Shown here: piece by piece, positions 33,190 to 42,199 of the stretch
Numbering within the stretch: the stretch's first letter is position 1
Layout of the letters: each line of letters starts with the position of its first letter
Assembly: GCA_945952415.1 (NCBI GenBank)
Contig: CAMFIF010000004.1
Location: 124,001 to 188,000 of the forward strand
Length of the DNA: 64,000 nucleotides
Direction: 5' to 3'
Origin: an uncultured Rhizobium sp.
Lineage (GTDB): Bacteria; Pseudomonadota; Alphaproteobacteria; Rhizobiales; Rhizobiaceae
Translations under genes and position numbers: made by a program
The notes under the pieces: model-generated
The model's input: only the letters and a program-made list of their open reading frames with translations
Databases searched by the model: none
Told to the model about the DNA's origin: nothing

Positions 33190-36100
33190 TTGATCAAGCA
33201 ACCGATGATCCTGAGCGGTCGCGGGGTAACCGCGGTCCTCGGCCCGACCAACACGGGCAAGACCCATTACGCGATCGAGCGCATGGTTGCGCATGGATCG
33301 GGCGTCATCGGTCTGCCTTTGCGTCTCCTGGCGCGCGAGGTCTATACCCGCGTTGTGGAACGGGTCGGTGCCGCGCATGTGGCGCTGGTCACGGGCGAGG
33401 AAAAGATCGTGCCCCCCAATGCCCGCTTTCAGGTGTGCACGGTCGAGGCCATGCCGCGTGAAACCCGTGCGGCCTTCGTGGCAATCGACGAGGTGCAGCT
33501 TGCCGGCGATCTGGAGCGCGGTCACATCTTCACCGACCGGATCCTGCATCTGAGGGGACGCGACGAAACGCTGCTTCTCGGCGCTGGCACGATGCGCACC
33601 ATTCTCGAGCAGCTTCTTCCCGGTGTTACGGTGGTAGAGCGGCCGCGCCTTTCGCAGCTGGCCTATGCGGGCTCCAAGAAGATCACCCGCCTTCCCAAGC
33701 GCAGTGCCATCGTCGCATTTTCTGCCGAAGAGGTCTATGCGATCGCCGAGCTCATCCGCCGTCAGCGGGGCGGCGCAGCCGTTGTCCTCGGCGCGCTCAG
33801 CCCCCGCACCCGCAATGCCCAGGTTGGCCTGTATCAGGATGGCGATGTCGAATATCTGGTGGCGACGGATGCGATCGGCATGGGCCTCAATCTCGATGTC
33901 GATCACGTGGCCTTTGCCCAGGACCGCAAGTTCGACGGCTATCAGTTCCGCGATCTCAATCCCGGTGAGATTGGCCAGATTGCGGGCCGTGCCGGCCGCC
34001 ATGTGCGGGACGGAACCTTCGGCGTGACGGGCCGGGTCGATCCCTTCGATCCGGAACTGGTGGAGCGCATCGAAACCCATCAGTTCGATCCTGTCCGGGT
34101 GCTGCAATGGCGCAGCAAGGAGTTCGATTTCAGCTCCATCAAGGCGTTGCGCGCCAGCCTGGAAGCGGCGCCGCCGGTGCAGGGTCTCACCCGTGCGCTG
34201 CCGGCCGTCGACCAGCAGGCGCTTGAATTGCTTGCGCGATACCCGGAGATTCAGGATATTGCGACCACTTCCGAAAGGGTAGAAAAGCTGTGGGAAGCAT
34301 GCGCGCTTCCCGACTATCGGCGCATTACCCCTGCCCAGCATGCCGAACTCATTGCCACCCTCTATTCGGATCTGGTCCGACATGGCGCGGTCAATGAGGA
34401 CTATATGGCCGAGCAGGTTCTGCGCGCCGATCGCACCGAGGGCGAGATCGATACTTTGTCGGCCCGCATTGCGCAAATACGGACTTGGACCTATGTGTCC
34501 AATCGTCCTGGATGGCTTGCCGATCCGACACACTGGCAAGAAAAGACGCGGGAAATCGAAGATCGGTTGTCCGACGCGTTACATGAGAGGTTGACGAAAC
34601 GCTTTGTTGATCGCAGGACATCTGTGCTCATGAAGCGTCTGAGAGAGAATGCGATGCTGGAAGCTGAAATCAGTGTGAATGGGGATGTCTTCGTCGAAGG
34701 ACATCATGTCGGACAGTTGGCCGGGTTCCGGTTCTCTCCGGTAACGGCGTCCGACGGGCCGGAGGCAAAGGCCGTCCAGTCGGCAGCCCAGAGGGCGCTC
34801 GCGCTCGAATTCGAAGCGCGCGCCGCTCGCCTTCATGCCTCCGGCAATGGCGATCTGGCGCTCGGGGCCGATGGCTATGTGCGCTGGCTCGGCGAGCCTG
34901 TGGCACGCCTTGCGGCAAGCGAGCATGCCATGCGGCCGCGCGTCATCGTGCTGGCCGACGAGCAGCTCACGGGCCCGGCGCGCGAACATGTGGCTGCGCG
35001 CATCGAGCGTTTCGTGAACCACCATATTTCCACCGTCCTCAAGCCGCTCGACGATATTTCCCGGGCCGAGGATCTGCAGGGGCTTGCCAAGGGCCTTGCC
35101 TTCCAGCTCGTCGAAAATCTGGGTGTGCTCTTCCGTCGCGACGTGACGGAGGACGTGAAGTCGCTGGATCAGGATGCCCGCGCCTCCATGCGTCGCTACG
35201 GGGTGCGTTTCGGTGCCTATCACATCTTCATGCCTGCGCTTCTGAAGCCCGCTCCGGCGGAGCTCATCACGCTGCTCTGGGCCCTTGCCCATGACGGTCT
35301 CGACAAGCCCGGCTATGGCGAGCTCATTCCGGCCCTGGCTGCCGGCCGCACCTCTGTCGTCACCGATCCCGGTTTCGAGCGCACCTTCTACAAGCTTGCC
35401 GGTTTCCGCTTCCTCGGAAAGCGTGCCGTGCGCATCGATATTCTGGAACGTCTGGCCGACATCATCCGCCCGCTCCTGCAGTGGAAACCAGGCACGACGC
35501 CGCGTCCCGAGGGGGCCTATGACGGCCGCCGCTTTACCAGCACGCCGGCGATGCTCTCCATCCTCGGCGCCACGCCCGATGACATGGAAGAAATCCTGAA
35601 GGGGCTTGGCTATCGGGCCGATGCGGTCAGTGCGGAAGAGGCTGCTGCCTATCTGGCCACCCATGCACCGGCAGAAGCAGCGCCGGCCCCTGCTGCCGAA
35701 GCGGCAGGCGAGGCAGACGCTTCCGTAGAAGCCCCCGTTGCCGAAGAGGCTGCGGTCACCACCGAGACCGCAGTCGAGCCGGCCGCAGAACCGGTTGCCG
35801 ACGCTGCCGGAGCGGATGCCGCCGCTGACCAGCCCGCTGCTGTACCGGATGCGGGCGCCGAGGCAAAGCCCGTGCTTCTCTGGCGTCCTGCCGGTCGGCA
35901 GGATAACCAGCGCAATCCCAATGCCGGCAACCGTCGTCCGCAGGGACAGGGCCGCCGGGGTGGAGAAGGCGAAGCCCGTGGCGAGCGCGGTCCGCGCCGC
36001 GACGACAACCGCCGCGGTGGTGATGGCAACCGTCAGAACCGCGACCGCCCGCAAAACCGCGATGACCAGCGTCCGCGCGGCGAACAGGCTGCCCACCAGG

Positions 36101-36270
36101 GCAAGCGGTCCGACCGTCCCGAGGGTGATCGCAAGCCGCGTCCCGATCGCAATGATCGTGGCGCCCAGCCGCAGCGTTTCGAGGCCCGGCCGCAGCGCAA
36201 GGAGAAGCCGGTGGATCCGGATTCGCCCTTCGCCAAGCTTGCCGCCCTCAAGGAACAGATGAAGAAATAG
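33190..36270 (+). CDS. Suv3-like RNA helicase with disordered basic tail
   Basis: A 1026-residue superfamily 2 helicase of the Suv3 type, thought to unwind RNA for degradation or turnover. Motifs: Walker A GPTNTGKTHYAIERM at the N-terminus, DEVQL (Walker B), ALSPRTRNAQVGLYQ, and QIAGRAGRHVRDG (motif VI). About residues 340-820 form the helical C-terminal core. Residues about 820-895 are Ala/Glu/Pro-rich, and about 903-1005 are Arg/Gly/Asn/Asp-rich, low-complexity and probably RNA-binding. The start is TTG at 33190 or, without a ribosome-binding site, ATG at 33205. The S4-domain gene follows 2 bp later, so both are cotranscribed; both are RNA-related. Confidence 0.9.
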   Translation: MIKQPMILSGRGVTAVLGPTNTGKTHYAIERMVAHGSGVIGLPLRLLAREVYTRVVERVGAAHVALVTGEEKIVPPNARFQVCTVEAMPRETRAAFVAIDEVQLAGDLERGHIFTDRILHLRGRDETLLLGAGTMRTILEQLLPGVTVVERPRLSQLAYAGSKKITRLPKRSAIVAFSAEEVYAIAELIRRQRGGAAVVLGALSPRTRNAQVGLYQDGDVEYLVATDAIGMGLNLDVDHVAFAQDRKFDGYQFRDLNPGEIGQIAGRAGRHVRDGTFGVTGRVDPFDPELVERIETHQFDPVRVLQWRSKEFDFSSIKALRASLEAAPPVQGLTRALPAVDQQALELLARYPEIQDIATTSERVEKLWEACALPDYRRITPAQHAELIATLYSDLVRHGAVNEDYMAEQVLRADRTEGEIDTLSARIAQIRTWTYVSNRPGWLADPTHWQEKTREIEDRLSDALHERLTKRFVDRRTSVLMKRLRENAMLEAEISVNGDVFVEGHHVGQLAGFRFSPVTASDGPEAKAVQSAAQRALALEFEARAARLHASGNGDLALGADGYVRWLGEPVARLAASEHAMRPRVIVLADEQLTGPAREHVAARIERFVNHHISTVLKPLDDISRAEDLQGLAKGLAFQLVENLGVLFRRDVTEDVKSLDQDARASMRRYGVRFGAYHIFMPALLKPAPAELITLLWALAHDGLDKPGYGELIPALAAGRTSVVTDPGFERTFYKLAGFRFLGKRAVRIDILERLADIIRPLLQWKPGTTPRPEGAYDGRRFTSTPAMLSILGATPDDMEEILKGLGYRADAVSAEEAAAYLATHAPAEAAPAPAAEAAGEADASVEAPVAEEAAVTTETAVEPAAEPVADAAGADAAADQPAAVPDAGAEAKPVLLWRPAGRQDNQRNPNAGNRRPQGQGRRGGEGEARGERGPRRDDNRRGGDGNRQNRDRPQNRDDQRPRGEQAAHQGKRSDRPEGDRKPRPDRNDRGAQPQRFEARPQRKEKPVDPDSPFAKLAALKEQMKK

Positions 36271-36272
36271 GG

Positions 36273-36590
36273 ATGGAGCCGGGCGGGGAACAGCCGGTCT
36301 CGATGGGGCGTCAGCGCCTCGACAAATGGCTGTTCTTCGCCCGCCTCGCCAAATCACGGGCCATCGCGCAAAGATGGATCGCGGAGGATCTGGTCCGTGT
36401 GAACGGCCAGCCCGTGCAACAGGCAAGCCACGGCTTGAAAAGGGGTGACCGGGTCGAAATCTTGACCTGGCGCGGCCTTGAGCGCAGCGCCCGAACCGTG
36501 ATCATGCTGCTACCGGGCGAGCGGCGAGGCCCCTATGAAGAGGCCCGGCATCTCTATGAGGATCTCGGCTCGGCCGATCTCGCTGACTGA
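36273..36590 (+). CDS. S4-domain RNA-binding protein (HslR-like)
   Basis: A 105-residue protein with an S4 domain, the small fold that binds structured RNA: QRLDKWLFFARLAKSRAIAQ, then DLVRVNGQPVQQASHGLKRGD. It resembles HslR (Hsp15), which rescues stalled 50S subunits carrying peptidyl-tRNA in E. coli. A second ATG at 36303, closer to the domain, could be the start. It is coupled to the helicase gene upstream by 2 bp. Confidence 0.88.
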   Translation: MEPGGEQPVSMGRQRLDKWLFFARLAKSRAIAQRWIAEDLVRVNGQPVQQASHGLKRGDRVEILTWRGLERSARTVIMLLPGERRGPYEEARHLYEDLGSADLAD

Positions 36591-36601
36591 AGCCGGAGAT
36601 C

Positions 36602-37123
36602 CTATTTCTCCGGACGGAAACTCTCGATCACCGCCGGGTCGGTTTCGATGCGTCCGCCTCCGATGAGATCCAGGCAATAGGGCACGGCGGCGAAGACCGA
36701 ATCGAGGCTCATCGCAATCGATCGGGGCCGTCCGGGCAGGTTGATGATCAGCGATCGCCCGCGCGTGCCTGCCGTCTGGCGGGAGAGTATGGCGGTCGGC
36801 ACCTGTTCGAGGCTCTTGCGTCTCAAAAGTTCCCCGAAGCCCGGCAGTTCCTTTTCCAGAACCCGTTGCATGGCTTCCGGCGTCTGGTCGCGGGGCGAAG
36901 GCCCGGTTCCGCCGGTGGTCAGCACCAGGTCGGCCCCTTCCCGGTCGCAGAGATCGACCAGGGCCGCGGCGACGTTCTCCACACCATCCGGCACGACACG
37001 ACGCAGGACCGCATAGGGCGAGGTGATCGCGCGGGCGAGCCAGGTTTCAATTGCCGGGCCGCTGATATCCTCGTAGATCCCTTCGCTTGCACGGTCGGAT
37101 ATGGTGAGAATGGCGATCTTCAT
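36602..37123 (-). CDS. mogA: Molybdopterin adenylyltransferase (MogA/MoaB family)
   Basis: A 173-residue enzyme of molybdenum cofactor synthesis that adenylylates molybdopterin before metal insertion. The binding loop [16 protein letters not shown] is diagnostic, together with [18 protein letters not shown] at the N-terminus and [15 protein letters not shown] near the end. Length and sequence fit MogA better than the shorter MoaB. The frame is open upstream to 37447, but GGAG sits 6 bases before the ATG at 37123. It converges on the S4-domain gene. Its product would serve the molybdenum hydroxylase encoded at 19.4-22.2 kb among others. Confidence 0.92.
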   Translation of the reverse strand: MKIAILTISDRASEGIYEDISGPAIETWLARAITSPYAVLRRVVPDGVENVAAALVDLCDREGADLVLTTGGTGPSPRDQTPEAMQRVLEKELPGFGELLRRKSLEQVPTAILSRQTAGTRGRSLIINLPGRPRSIAMSLDSVFAAVPYCLDLIGGGRIETDPAVIESFRPEK

Positions 37124-37309
37124 CAGGGGCTCCGTTCGGCTCCGGTGGGTAGGCGCAGAAGGCTTAGCCCGCTTTTCCAAGCCCGTGCAAGGCCCTCCGG
37201 AATCCCGCCTGTTCCCCTTCCCGGCGGGACAAAATGCCTCAGGGACCGGCCGTGGGGTGCCTCCATGGAATTTCCTGCCTTCGAGCATCGACTTTTCGGA
37301 ACGGAAAAC

Positions 37310-37338
37310 CTTGCCACGGCGCGGCAAAGCCGATACCT
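37310..37338 (+). promoter_or_regulatory. Candidate promoter of fdxA
   Basis: CTTGCC, 17 bp, ATACCT in the otherwise featureless 322-bp gap between mogA and fdxA (37124-37445). The spacer holds a TTGCC-N7-GGCAA inverted repeat overlapping the -35 box. The start codon is 108 bp downstream. Confidence 0.35.
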
Positions 37339-37445
37339 CACGCTTCCGAACATGCCGGACCCCAGCGGCCCGGCACCCTTCGCATTGCCTGAGCCGCCTG
37401 CCAGCCCCGTCATCCTGCTGGCCCCGGAATTTTCTGGAGTTCAAC

Positions 37446-37787
37446 ATGACTTATGTCGTGACCGACAACTGCATTCGTTGCAAATACACCGACTGCGTCG
37501 AAGTCTGCCCGGTCGACTGTTTCTATGAGGGCGAGAATTTCCTGGTCATCCATCCGGATGAATGCATCGATTGCGGCGTCTGCGAGCCGGAATGCCCTGC
37601 CGAAGCCATCAAACCGGATACGGAATCGGGCCTCGACAAGTGGCTCAAGATCAATGCCGAATATGCGGTCGTCTGGCCGAACATCACGCGCAAGCGGGAT
37701 GCCCTTCCCGAGGCCAAGGAGATGGATGGCGTGGACGGCAAATTCGAGAAGTTCTTCTCGCCGAACCCGGGAACCGGCGATAATTGA
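37446..37787 (+). CDS. fdxA: Seven-iron ferredoxin FdxA
   Basis: A 113-residue electron carrier with one [3Fe-4S] and one [4Fe-4S] cluster. The N-terminal half shows [18 protein letters not shown] and the second cluster motif [12 protein letters not shown]; the C-terminal half has the [12 protein letters not shown] stretch typical of the FdxA family. The open frame reaches back to 37101, but GGAG stands before the ATG at 37446. FdxA is essential in several rhizobia and relatives. An intrinsic terminator follows within 10 bp. Confidence 0.96.
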   Translation: MTYVVTDNCIRCKYTDCVEVCPVDCFYEGENFLVIHPDECIDCGVCEPECPAEAIKPDTESGLDKWLKINAEYAVVWPNITRKRDALPEAKEMDGVDGKFEKFFSPNPGTGDN

Positions 37788-37795
37788 TGAAAATT

Positions 37796-37818
37796 GAAAG
37801 CCCAGATTGTGGGCTTTC
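37796..37818 (+). terminator. Intrinsic terminator of fdxA
   Basis: GAAAGCCCA, 5-nt loop, TGGGCTTTC with a short pyrimidine tail; starts 8 bp after the fdxA stop. Confidence 0.8.
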
Positions 37819-37911
37819 CTTACGAGGCTGCAAAGAATAGCTTCGAATCACAAAAGCCGGTTGGTTTGGATTTGCCTCGTGTCTGGCAAGGCACAGGCAA
37901 ACCAAATTATT

Positions 37912-37940
37912 GATTTCCGCATATTTTTGTGATAGGGTCC
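37912..37940 (+). promoter_or_regulatory. Candidate promoter of carD
   Basis: TTGATT, 17 bp, TAGGGT in an AT-rich patch, inside the 394-bp gap between fdxA and carD (37788-38181). The inferred carD leader is about 230 nt long. Apart from this promoter and the fdxA terminator I see nothing else in the gap. Confidence 0.4.
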
Positions 37941-38181
37941 GGATACTGATCCACTTCGGGGCCTTTGCAGCCCGCAACCATCACGAAAGCAAACGAAAGA
38001 AACCGAAATACGGGACCGTAGGCAGGCCTGCGTCTGCTCTTGAGGTTTTTTGTTTCGGTGGCGCATTTCGTGCTGATGCTGGAGCAGGAACTGGAGTCAC
38101 CCGGCGGATCAACCGCCTATTCCGGGCCTGACTGACCCGGCCCCGGCCAACCGGGAGCGTAACAGGGAGTTTTTGAATCGA

Positions 38182-38751
38182 ATGACGACCCAGCAGAAAA
38201 AATCTTCGACGCGCCAGGGCTTCAAGACCGGTGAATCGATCGTCTATCCGGCGCATGGCGTCGGCACGATCACCGCTATCGAAGAGCAGGAAGTGGCGGG
38301 TATGAAGCTCGAACTTTTTGTTATCGATTTTGAAAAGGACAAGATGCGGCTGAAGGTGCCGGTTGCAAAGGCCGTCAGCATCGGCATGCGCAAGCTTTCT
38401 GAAACCGATTTTGTGGATCGTGCGCTGAAGGTCGTTCAGGGCAAGGCGCGCGTCAAGCGCACCATGTGGTCGCGCCGCGCCCAGGAATATGATGCCAAGA
38501 TCAATTCGGGCGATCTGATATCGATTGCGGAAGTGGTGCGCGACCTTTACCGGGCCGAGAACCAGCCGGAACAGTCCTATTCTGAACGCCAGCTCTATGA
38601 AGCCGCTCTCGACCGCATGGCTCGCGAGATCGCAGCCGTTAACAAGATGTCGGAAACGGAAGCCGTTCGCCTCGTCGAAACCCATCTTGCCAAGGGTCCG
38701 AAGCGCGGCAAGTCGGTCGAGGAAGACGAAAGCCAGGAAGAGGCCGCATAA
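38182..38751 (+). CDS. carD: CarD family transcriptional regulator
   Basis: A 189-residue RNA polymerase-binding protein that stabilises open promoter complexes, as shown for mycobacterial and Caulobacter CarD. The N-terminal interaction domain is recognised by FKTGESIVYPAHGVGTITAIE, and the C-terminal DNA-contacting helical domain has WSRRAQEYDAKINSGDLISI and SYSERQLYEAALDRM. The acidic tail (EEDESQEEAA) is usual. A TTG at 38173 is in frame, but GGGAG is only three bases from it; the ATG at 38182 matches the family N-terminus. A strong terminator follows. Confidence 0.95.
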   Translation: MTTQQKKSSTRQGFKTGESIVYPAHGVGTITAIEEQEVAGMKLELFVIDFEKDKMRLKVPVAKAVSIGMRKLSETDFVDRALKVVQGKARVKRTMWSRRAQEYDAKINSGDLISIAEVVRDLYRAENQPEQSYSERQLYEAALDRMAREIAAVNKMSETEAVRLVETHLAKGPKRGKSVEEDESQEEAA

Positions 38752-38770
38752 GGCCTTTTTCCCTTCTTCA

Positions 38771-38798
38771 AAAAACCCGGCTTCGGCCGGGTTTTTTT
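38771..38798 (+). terminator. Intrinsic terminator of carD
   Basis: AAAAACCCGGC, TTCG loop, GCCGGGTTTTTTT: textbook stem, stable tetraloop and seven T residues, 20 bp after the carD stop. Confidence 0.95.
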
Positions 38799-38800
38799 GT

Positions 38801-38825
38801 GAAACTTTTTATCCCGCCATTCGTT
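38801..38825 (+). promoter_or_regulatory. EcfG/RpoE2-type promoter candidate for rpoH2
   Basis: GAAAC, 16 bp, CGTT. This fits the general-stress sigma factor consensus GGAAC-N16-CGTT with one mismatch in the -35 box. It lies 70 bp before the rpoH2 start. In S. meliloti rpoH2 is known to depend on RpoE2, which supports the call. Confidence 0.6.
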
Positions 38826-38895
38826 ACAGCCCTGACCGATGGGATTGTCCGGCGGCACGCCTGTTTGCCGGAACTTTCGAGACGCCAGGAGACGG

Positions 38896-39762
38896 ATGAT
38901 GACGACCAATGCGGCAGATCGGACGATGATCAGGCATGCCATGGCAGCGCCCTACCTCAGCCGTGAGGAGGAAGCGCAGCTGGGCAGCCGTTGGCGCGGC
39001 TCCGACGACCAGAATGCGCTGAACCAGATCGTCGTGGCGCATATGCGTCTCGTGATCTCCATGGCGGGCAAATTTCGCAATTTCGGCCTGCCGGCCGCCG
39101 ATCTCACCCAGGAAGGCTATGCCGGTCTGCTTGAAGCGGCTGCCCGTTTCGACCCGGAACGGGGCTTCCGTTTCTCGACCTATGCCTCCTGGTGGATCAA
39201 GGCCTCCATGCAGGATTACATCCTGCGCAACTGGTCGATCGTCCGCGGCGGCACCAGCTCAGGCCAGAAAGCGCTTTTCTTCAACCTGCGCCGTCTGCGC
39301 GCCAAGCTTGCCCGCGGCGATATCCAGCTGACGGCGGAAGCTGCTCATCAGGAAATTGCCCATGCCCTGGGCGTAGGAATTGCCGACGTGCAGCGTATGG
39401 ATGCAAGGCTCTCTGGCGGAGATGTGCCCTTCGAAACGCCCCTCGGGTCGGGCGACGGGCAGAGCCTTTCCGATGTGCTGTGCAGCGAAGAGCCGCTTCC
39501 CGACGAGCAGGCGGAAGCCATGATCGATGGAGAGCGGCGCGTGGCATGGCTGCGATCGGCGCTCACCCACCTCAACCGCCGCGAACTGGAGATCATCCAG
39601 GCCCGCCGCCTCAGCGACGACAGCGAAACGCTGGAAGCGCTTGGCGCCAAGCTCGGCATTTCCAAGGAACGGGTGCGGCAGATCGAAAGCCGTGCGCTGG
39701 AAAAGCTGAAGGCCGTGCTGACACAGGGCCAGGGCGGCAAGGAGCGGCGCGCCTTCCTCTGA
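38896..39762 (+). CDS. rpoH2: RNA polymerase sigma-32 factor RpoH2
   Basis: A 288-residue sigma-70-family factor of the heat-shock group. Region 2 is clear (NQIVVAHMRLVISMAGKFR, DLTQEGYAGLLEAAARFDP, FRFSTYASWWIKASMQDYIL), as is the RpoH box region (IVRGGTSSGQKALFFNLRRL) and region 4 (LNRRELEIIQARRL, LGISKERVRQIESRALEKL). The sequence differs enough from the main heat-shock RpoH, and its gene neighbourhood and promoter type fit RpoH2, which acts in oxidative and stationary-phase stress in rhizobia. The ATG at 38896 follows AGGAGACGG; the frame upstream to 38839 is not used. It converges on the M48 gene. Confidence 0.9.
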   Translation: MMTTNAADRTMIRHAMAAPYLSREEEAQLGSRWRGSDDQNALNQIVVAHMRLVISMAGKFRNFGLPAADLTQEGYAGLLEAAARFDPERGFRFSTYASWWIKASMQDYILRNWSIVRGGTSSGQKALFFNLRRLRAKLARGDIQLTAEAAHQEIAHALGVGIADVQRMDARLSGGDVPFETPLGSGDGQSLSDVLCSEEPLPDEQAEAMIDGERRVAWLRSALTHLNRRELEIIQARRLSDDSETLEALGAKLGISKERVRQIESRALEKLKAVLTQGQGGKERRAFL

Positions 39763-39770
39763 AAGCGCCC

Positions 39771-41300
39771 CTATTCGGTAATCAGCTTCACCTTCGAACC
39801 CGGCGTCAGCACTGACGTCGGGTTCAGTGCATTGATGAGCTGGAAGAGTTCGAGCTTGCGGTTTGTGCCCATCATGCGATTGGCGAGGGTGCCCATGTTC
39901 TCGCCGGGCTGCACGGTGACGACGCGGATGCGCAGGGGCTTCAGCCCCGCCGCTTCCTCCGGCGACATCTTGCGGAAGCTGCTGCGCAGGACGTTGGCGA
40001 TGGAATCGAGCGACGGGCTGCCCTTCGGCACCGCGGTCAGGAAGCGGAAGATCTGCGAGCCGGTGCGGATGACAGTCACGTCGAAATCCCAGCGATCGGC
40101 CGCCGCACGCGCCGTGGCGGCTGCCAGCCCGTTCAGCATCAGGGGCCGGATGGTCTCCGGCTTCAGGCCGGTCACCCAGCCGCTGGCGATGTAATTCGTC
40201 AGGCTTCCATTGCTGGTATCGGAAACGCCGTCGAAGCGGATGGCCGCATCTCCCGGTCCGGTCGCCAGCACGGCCTCAACCTTGTTGTCGATCTGGAAGC
40301 CGTCGGGCACTTCAAAGCGGATGCCGAGGCCGCCATGCAGGAAGGTCTGGCCGCGCACATAGCCTTCCTGGGGACTGTCGCCGTAAAGCAGGCCTTCGAT
40401 CCCGCTCAGGTAATAATCGCGCCCCTTGTCGCCGACGGTTCCCTCCATTCCGAAATTGCGGGCATGGGAGCGGGCAAGATCGATGCGCTGAGGCGTGTTC
40501 GGATGGCTGGACAGGAAGTCCAGGCTCTGGTCGTTTTCGGCCGTGGTCGACATGAAGCGCGCATAGCGGGCCATGGAATCGAGGAAGCGCGCGGCGGCAT
40601 AGGGATCATAGCCAGCTTCGCCGAGCATGCGCACGCCGATGACGTCGGCCTGCAGTTCCTGATTGCGGGAAAAGGCGGCCAGTCGCATCTTGCCGCGGGC
40701 CAATGCCTGCTTTCCGGCGATATCGCTTGAAAGGACCTCGGCCACGACCTGGCTTGCAATCACCTCCGCCTCTTCGCGCTTCTGGCGCTCCACGCCGTGA
40801 TTGGCGGTCACGTGCGCCATTTCATGGGAGAGAACCGCGGCCACTTCCGAAGCGTCGTTGGCAAGCGCCAGAAGGCCGCGGGTCACATAGAGATAGCCAC
40901 CCGGCAGGGCAAAGGCGTTGATGGCAGGGGAATCCAGAATGGTGATCTTGTAGGACTGGGTCGGGTTTTCGGAGACTGCCGTCAGTGCCCCGACGATGCG
41001 GGCGACCAGCCGTTCGGTCTTCGCATCGCGATATTCACCACCATAGCTCGCGACGATGCGCGGATGTTCCTTGGCGCCGACCTGCGCATTCGGATCGTTT
41101 TTCTGGACCTCATCAACGATCTGGGGCGTCGAGGAGGGGGAGACGGTCGGCTCATAGGTCTGGCTGAGAATGGACTGGCAGCCGGCGAGCGCTGTCGCCG
41201 CCGCGAGCAGCAGGGCAAGGGACGTCAGCCGACGGCGCCGCACGCCAGGGCGGGTTTCGCGTGCGGGATCTGTTGCCATACCGGCTAGCGTCATCATCAT
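39771..41300 (-). CDS. M48 family metalloprotease, lipoprotein with LysM-like C-terminus
   Basis: About 509 residues. A lipoprotein signal (ALLLAAATALAGC lipobox) places it in the periplasm or on the outer membrane. The M48 zinc site is HEMAHVTANH with the third ligand in ELQADVIGVRML. The C-terminal 60 residues (VVTVQPGENMGTLANRM to SVLTPGSKVKL) look like a LysM-type domain, which would tie it to peptidoglycan. It resembles BepA/LoiP-like quality-control proteases. The start is unclear: TTG at 41309, ATGs at 41300-41294 and ATG at 41279 are all in frame with weak ribosome-binding sites. Confidence 0.88.
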   Translation of the reverse strand: MMMTLAGMATDPARETRPGVRRRRLTSLALLLAAATALAGCQSILSQTYEPTVSPSSTPQIVDEVQKNDPNAQVGAKEHPRIVASYGGEYRDAKTERLVARIVGALTAVSENPTQSYKITILDSPAINAFALPGGYLYVTRGLLALANDASEVAAVLSHEMAHVTANHGVERQKREEAEVIASQVVAEVLSSDIAGKQALARGKMRLAAFSRNQELQADVIGVRMLGEAGYDPYAAARFLDSMARYARFMSTTAENDQSLDFLSSHPNTPQRIDLARSHARNFGMEGTVGDKGRDYYLSGIEGLLYGDSPQEGYVRGQTFLHGGLGIRFEVPDGFQIDNKVEAVLATGPGDAAIRFDGVSDTSNGSLTNYIASGWVTGLKPETIRPLMLNGLAAATARAAADRWDFDVTVIRTGSQIFRFLTAVPKGSPSLDSIANVLRSSFRKMSPEEAAGLKPLRIRVVTVQPGENMGTLANRMMGTNRKLELFQLINALNPTSVLTPGSKVKLITE

Positions 41301-41476
41301 CAGCTTCAAACTAATCCCTGCAAGCCACGCCTTTGGGGGAGGATGGCGGGCTGCAAGTCGTGAAATCCTGCTCTAACCGATTTCCGCCCCGTTTGCATAG
41401 CTCTACCGGACGTATTCCTGTTATGCAGATGCGCCATAATTCGGGGTGTCTTCGGTGGAAATATGGCCGCCTGGGT

Positions 41477-42199
41477 TCAAGCGTCCGGATTTCCGAGAAA
41501 TGCGCGAAGGGCCGGCGGGGCATCGGCCTCCATGGCGCGCGCTGGCGGGCCGGAAAAGCCAATCTGCCCCCTTTCGATGAACACCACGTGGTCGGCGAGA
41601 CGCTCCACCTCCTCGGGCAGATGAGTCACCATCACGATCATAATGCCTGTCTCGGCCTGCAGTTCCCGTAGGAGCGCACCCATGGAGACCCGCAAGGCGG
41701 GATCGAGCGCTGCAAAGGGTTCATCCAGAAGCAGGAAGGGGCGGTTTCGGACCAGCGCGCGGGCGAAGGCGGCCCTCTGTCGCTCTCCGCCCGAGAGGCT
41801 TGCGGGCATGCGCTTTTCATAGCCGCCGAGCCCTGTGCGTTCCAGCGCCCCTGCGATCCGCTCCCGATCGAGCGCGGAGAGCGAAAGCCCGGGGCTGATG
41901 CCGAGCGCCACATTGGTGAAAATATCCAGATGGGCAAAGAGATTGTTGTCTTGGAAGACCAGCGAGATCGGCCGTTGCGAAGGATGCAGCCGGGTAACGT
42001 CGAGGCCATCAAGCAGGATGCGCCCCTCGCACGGATGCTCGAAGCCGGCAATCAGCTGCAGAAGCGTGGTCTTGCCGGAGCCCGAGGCGCCGGCAATCAG
42101 GGTAATCGGCCGGTCGAGGGCGAGATCGAAACGGAAATCCTGGCCTTCGCGGGTAAAGAGAAGACGGTCGATGCGAATCTGGTGGCGCTCAGCTGTCAT
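41477..42199 (-). CDS. thiQ: Thiamine ABC transporter ATP-binding protein
   Basis: A 240-residue ATPase of the thiamin/TPP importer. Walker A GASGSGKTT, Q-loop VFQDNNLFAHL, signature SLSGGERQR, Walker B LLLDEPFAALD and switch His in VMVTHLPEE are all present. The frame is open to 42235, but the ATG at 42199 overlaps the thiP stop by 11 bp, a common coupling in this operon. Third gene of thiBPQ. Confidence 0.94.
   Translation of the reverse strand: MTAERHQIRIDRLLFTREGQDFRFDLALDRPITLIAGASGSGKTTLLQLIAGFEHPCEGRILLDGLDVTRLHPSQRPISLVFQDNNLFAHLDIFTNVALGISPGLSLSALDRERIAGALERTGLGGYEKRMPASLSGGERQRAAFARALVRNRPFLLLDEPFAALDPALRVSMGALLRELQAETGIMIVMVTHLPEEVERLADHVVFIERGQIGFSGPPARAMEADAPPALRAFLGNPDA

Noticed and set aside
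37124..37447. N-terminal extension of mogA or fdxA through the intergenic gap
   Set aside because: Both frames are open by chance; good ribosome-binding sites precede the shorter starts, and the extensions match no family.
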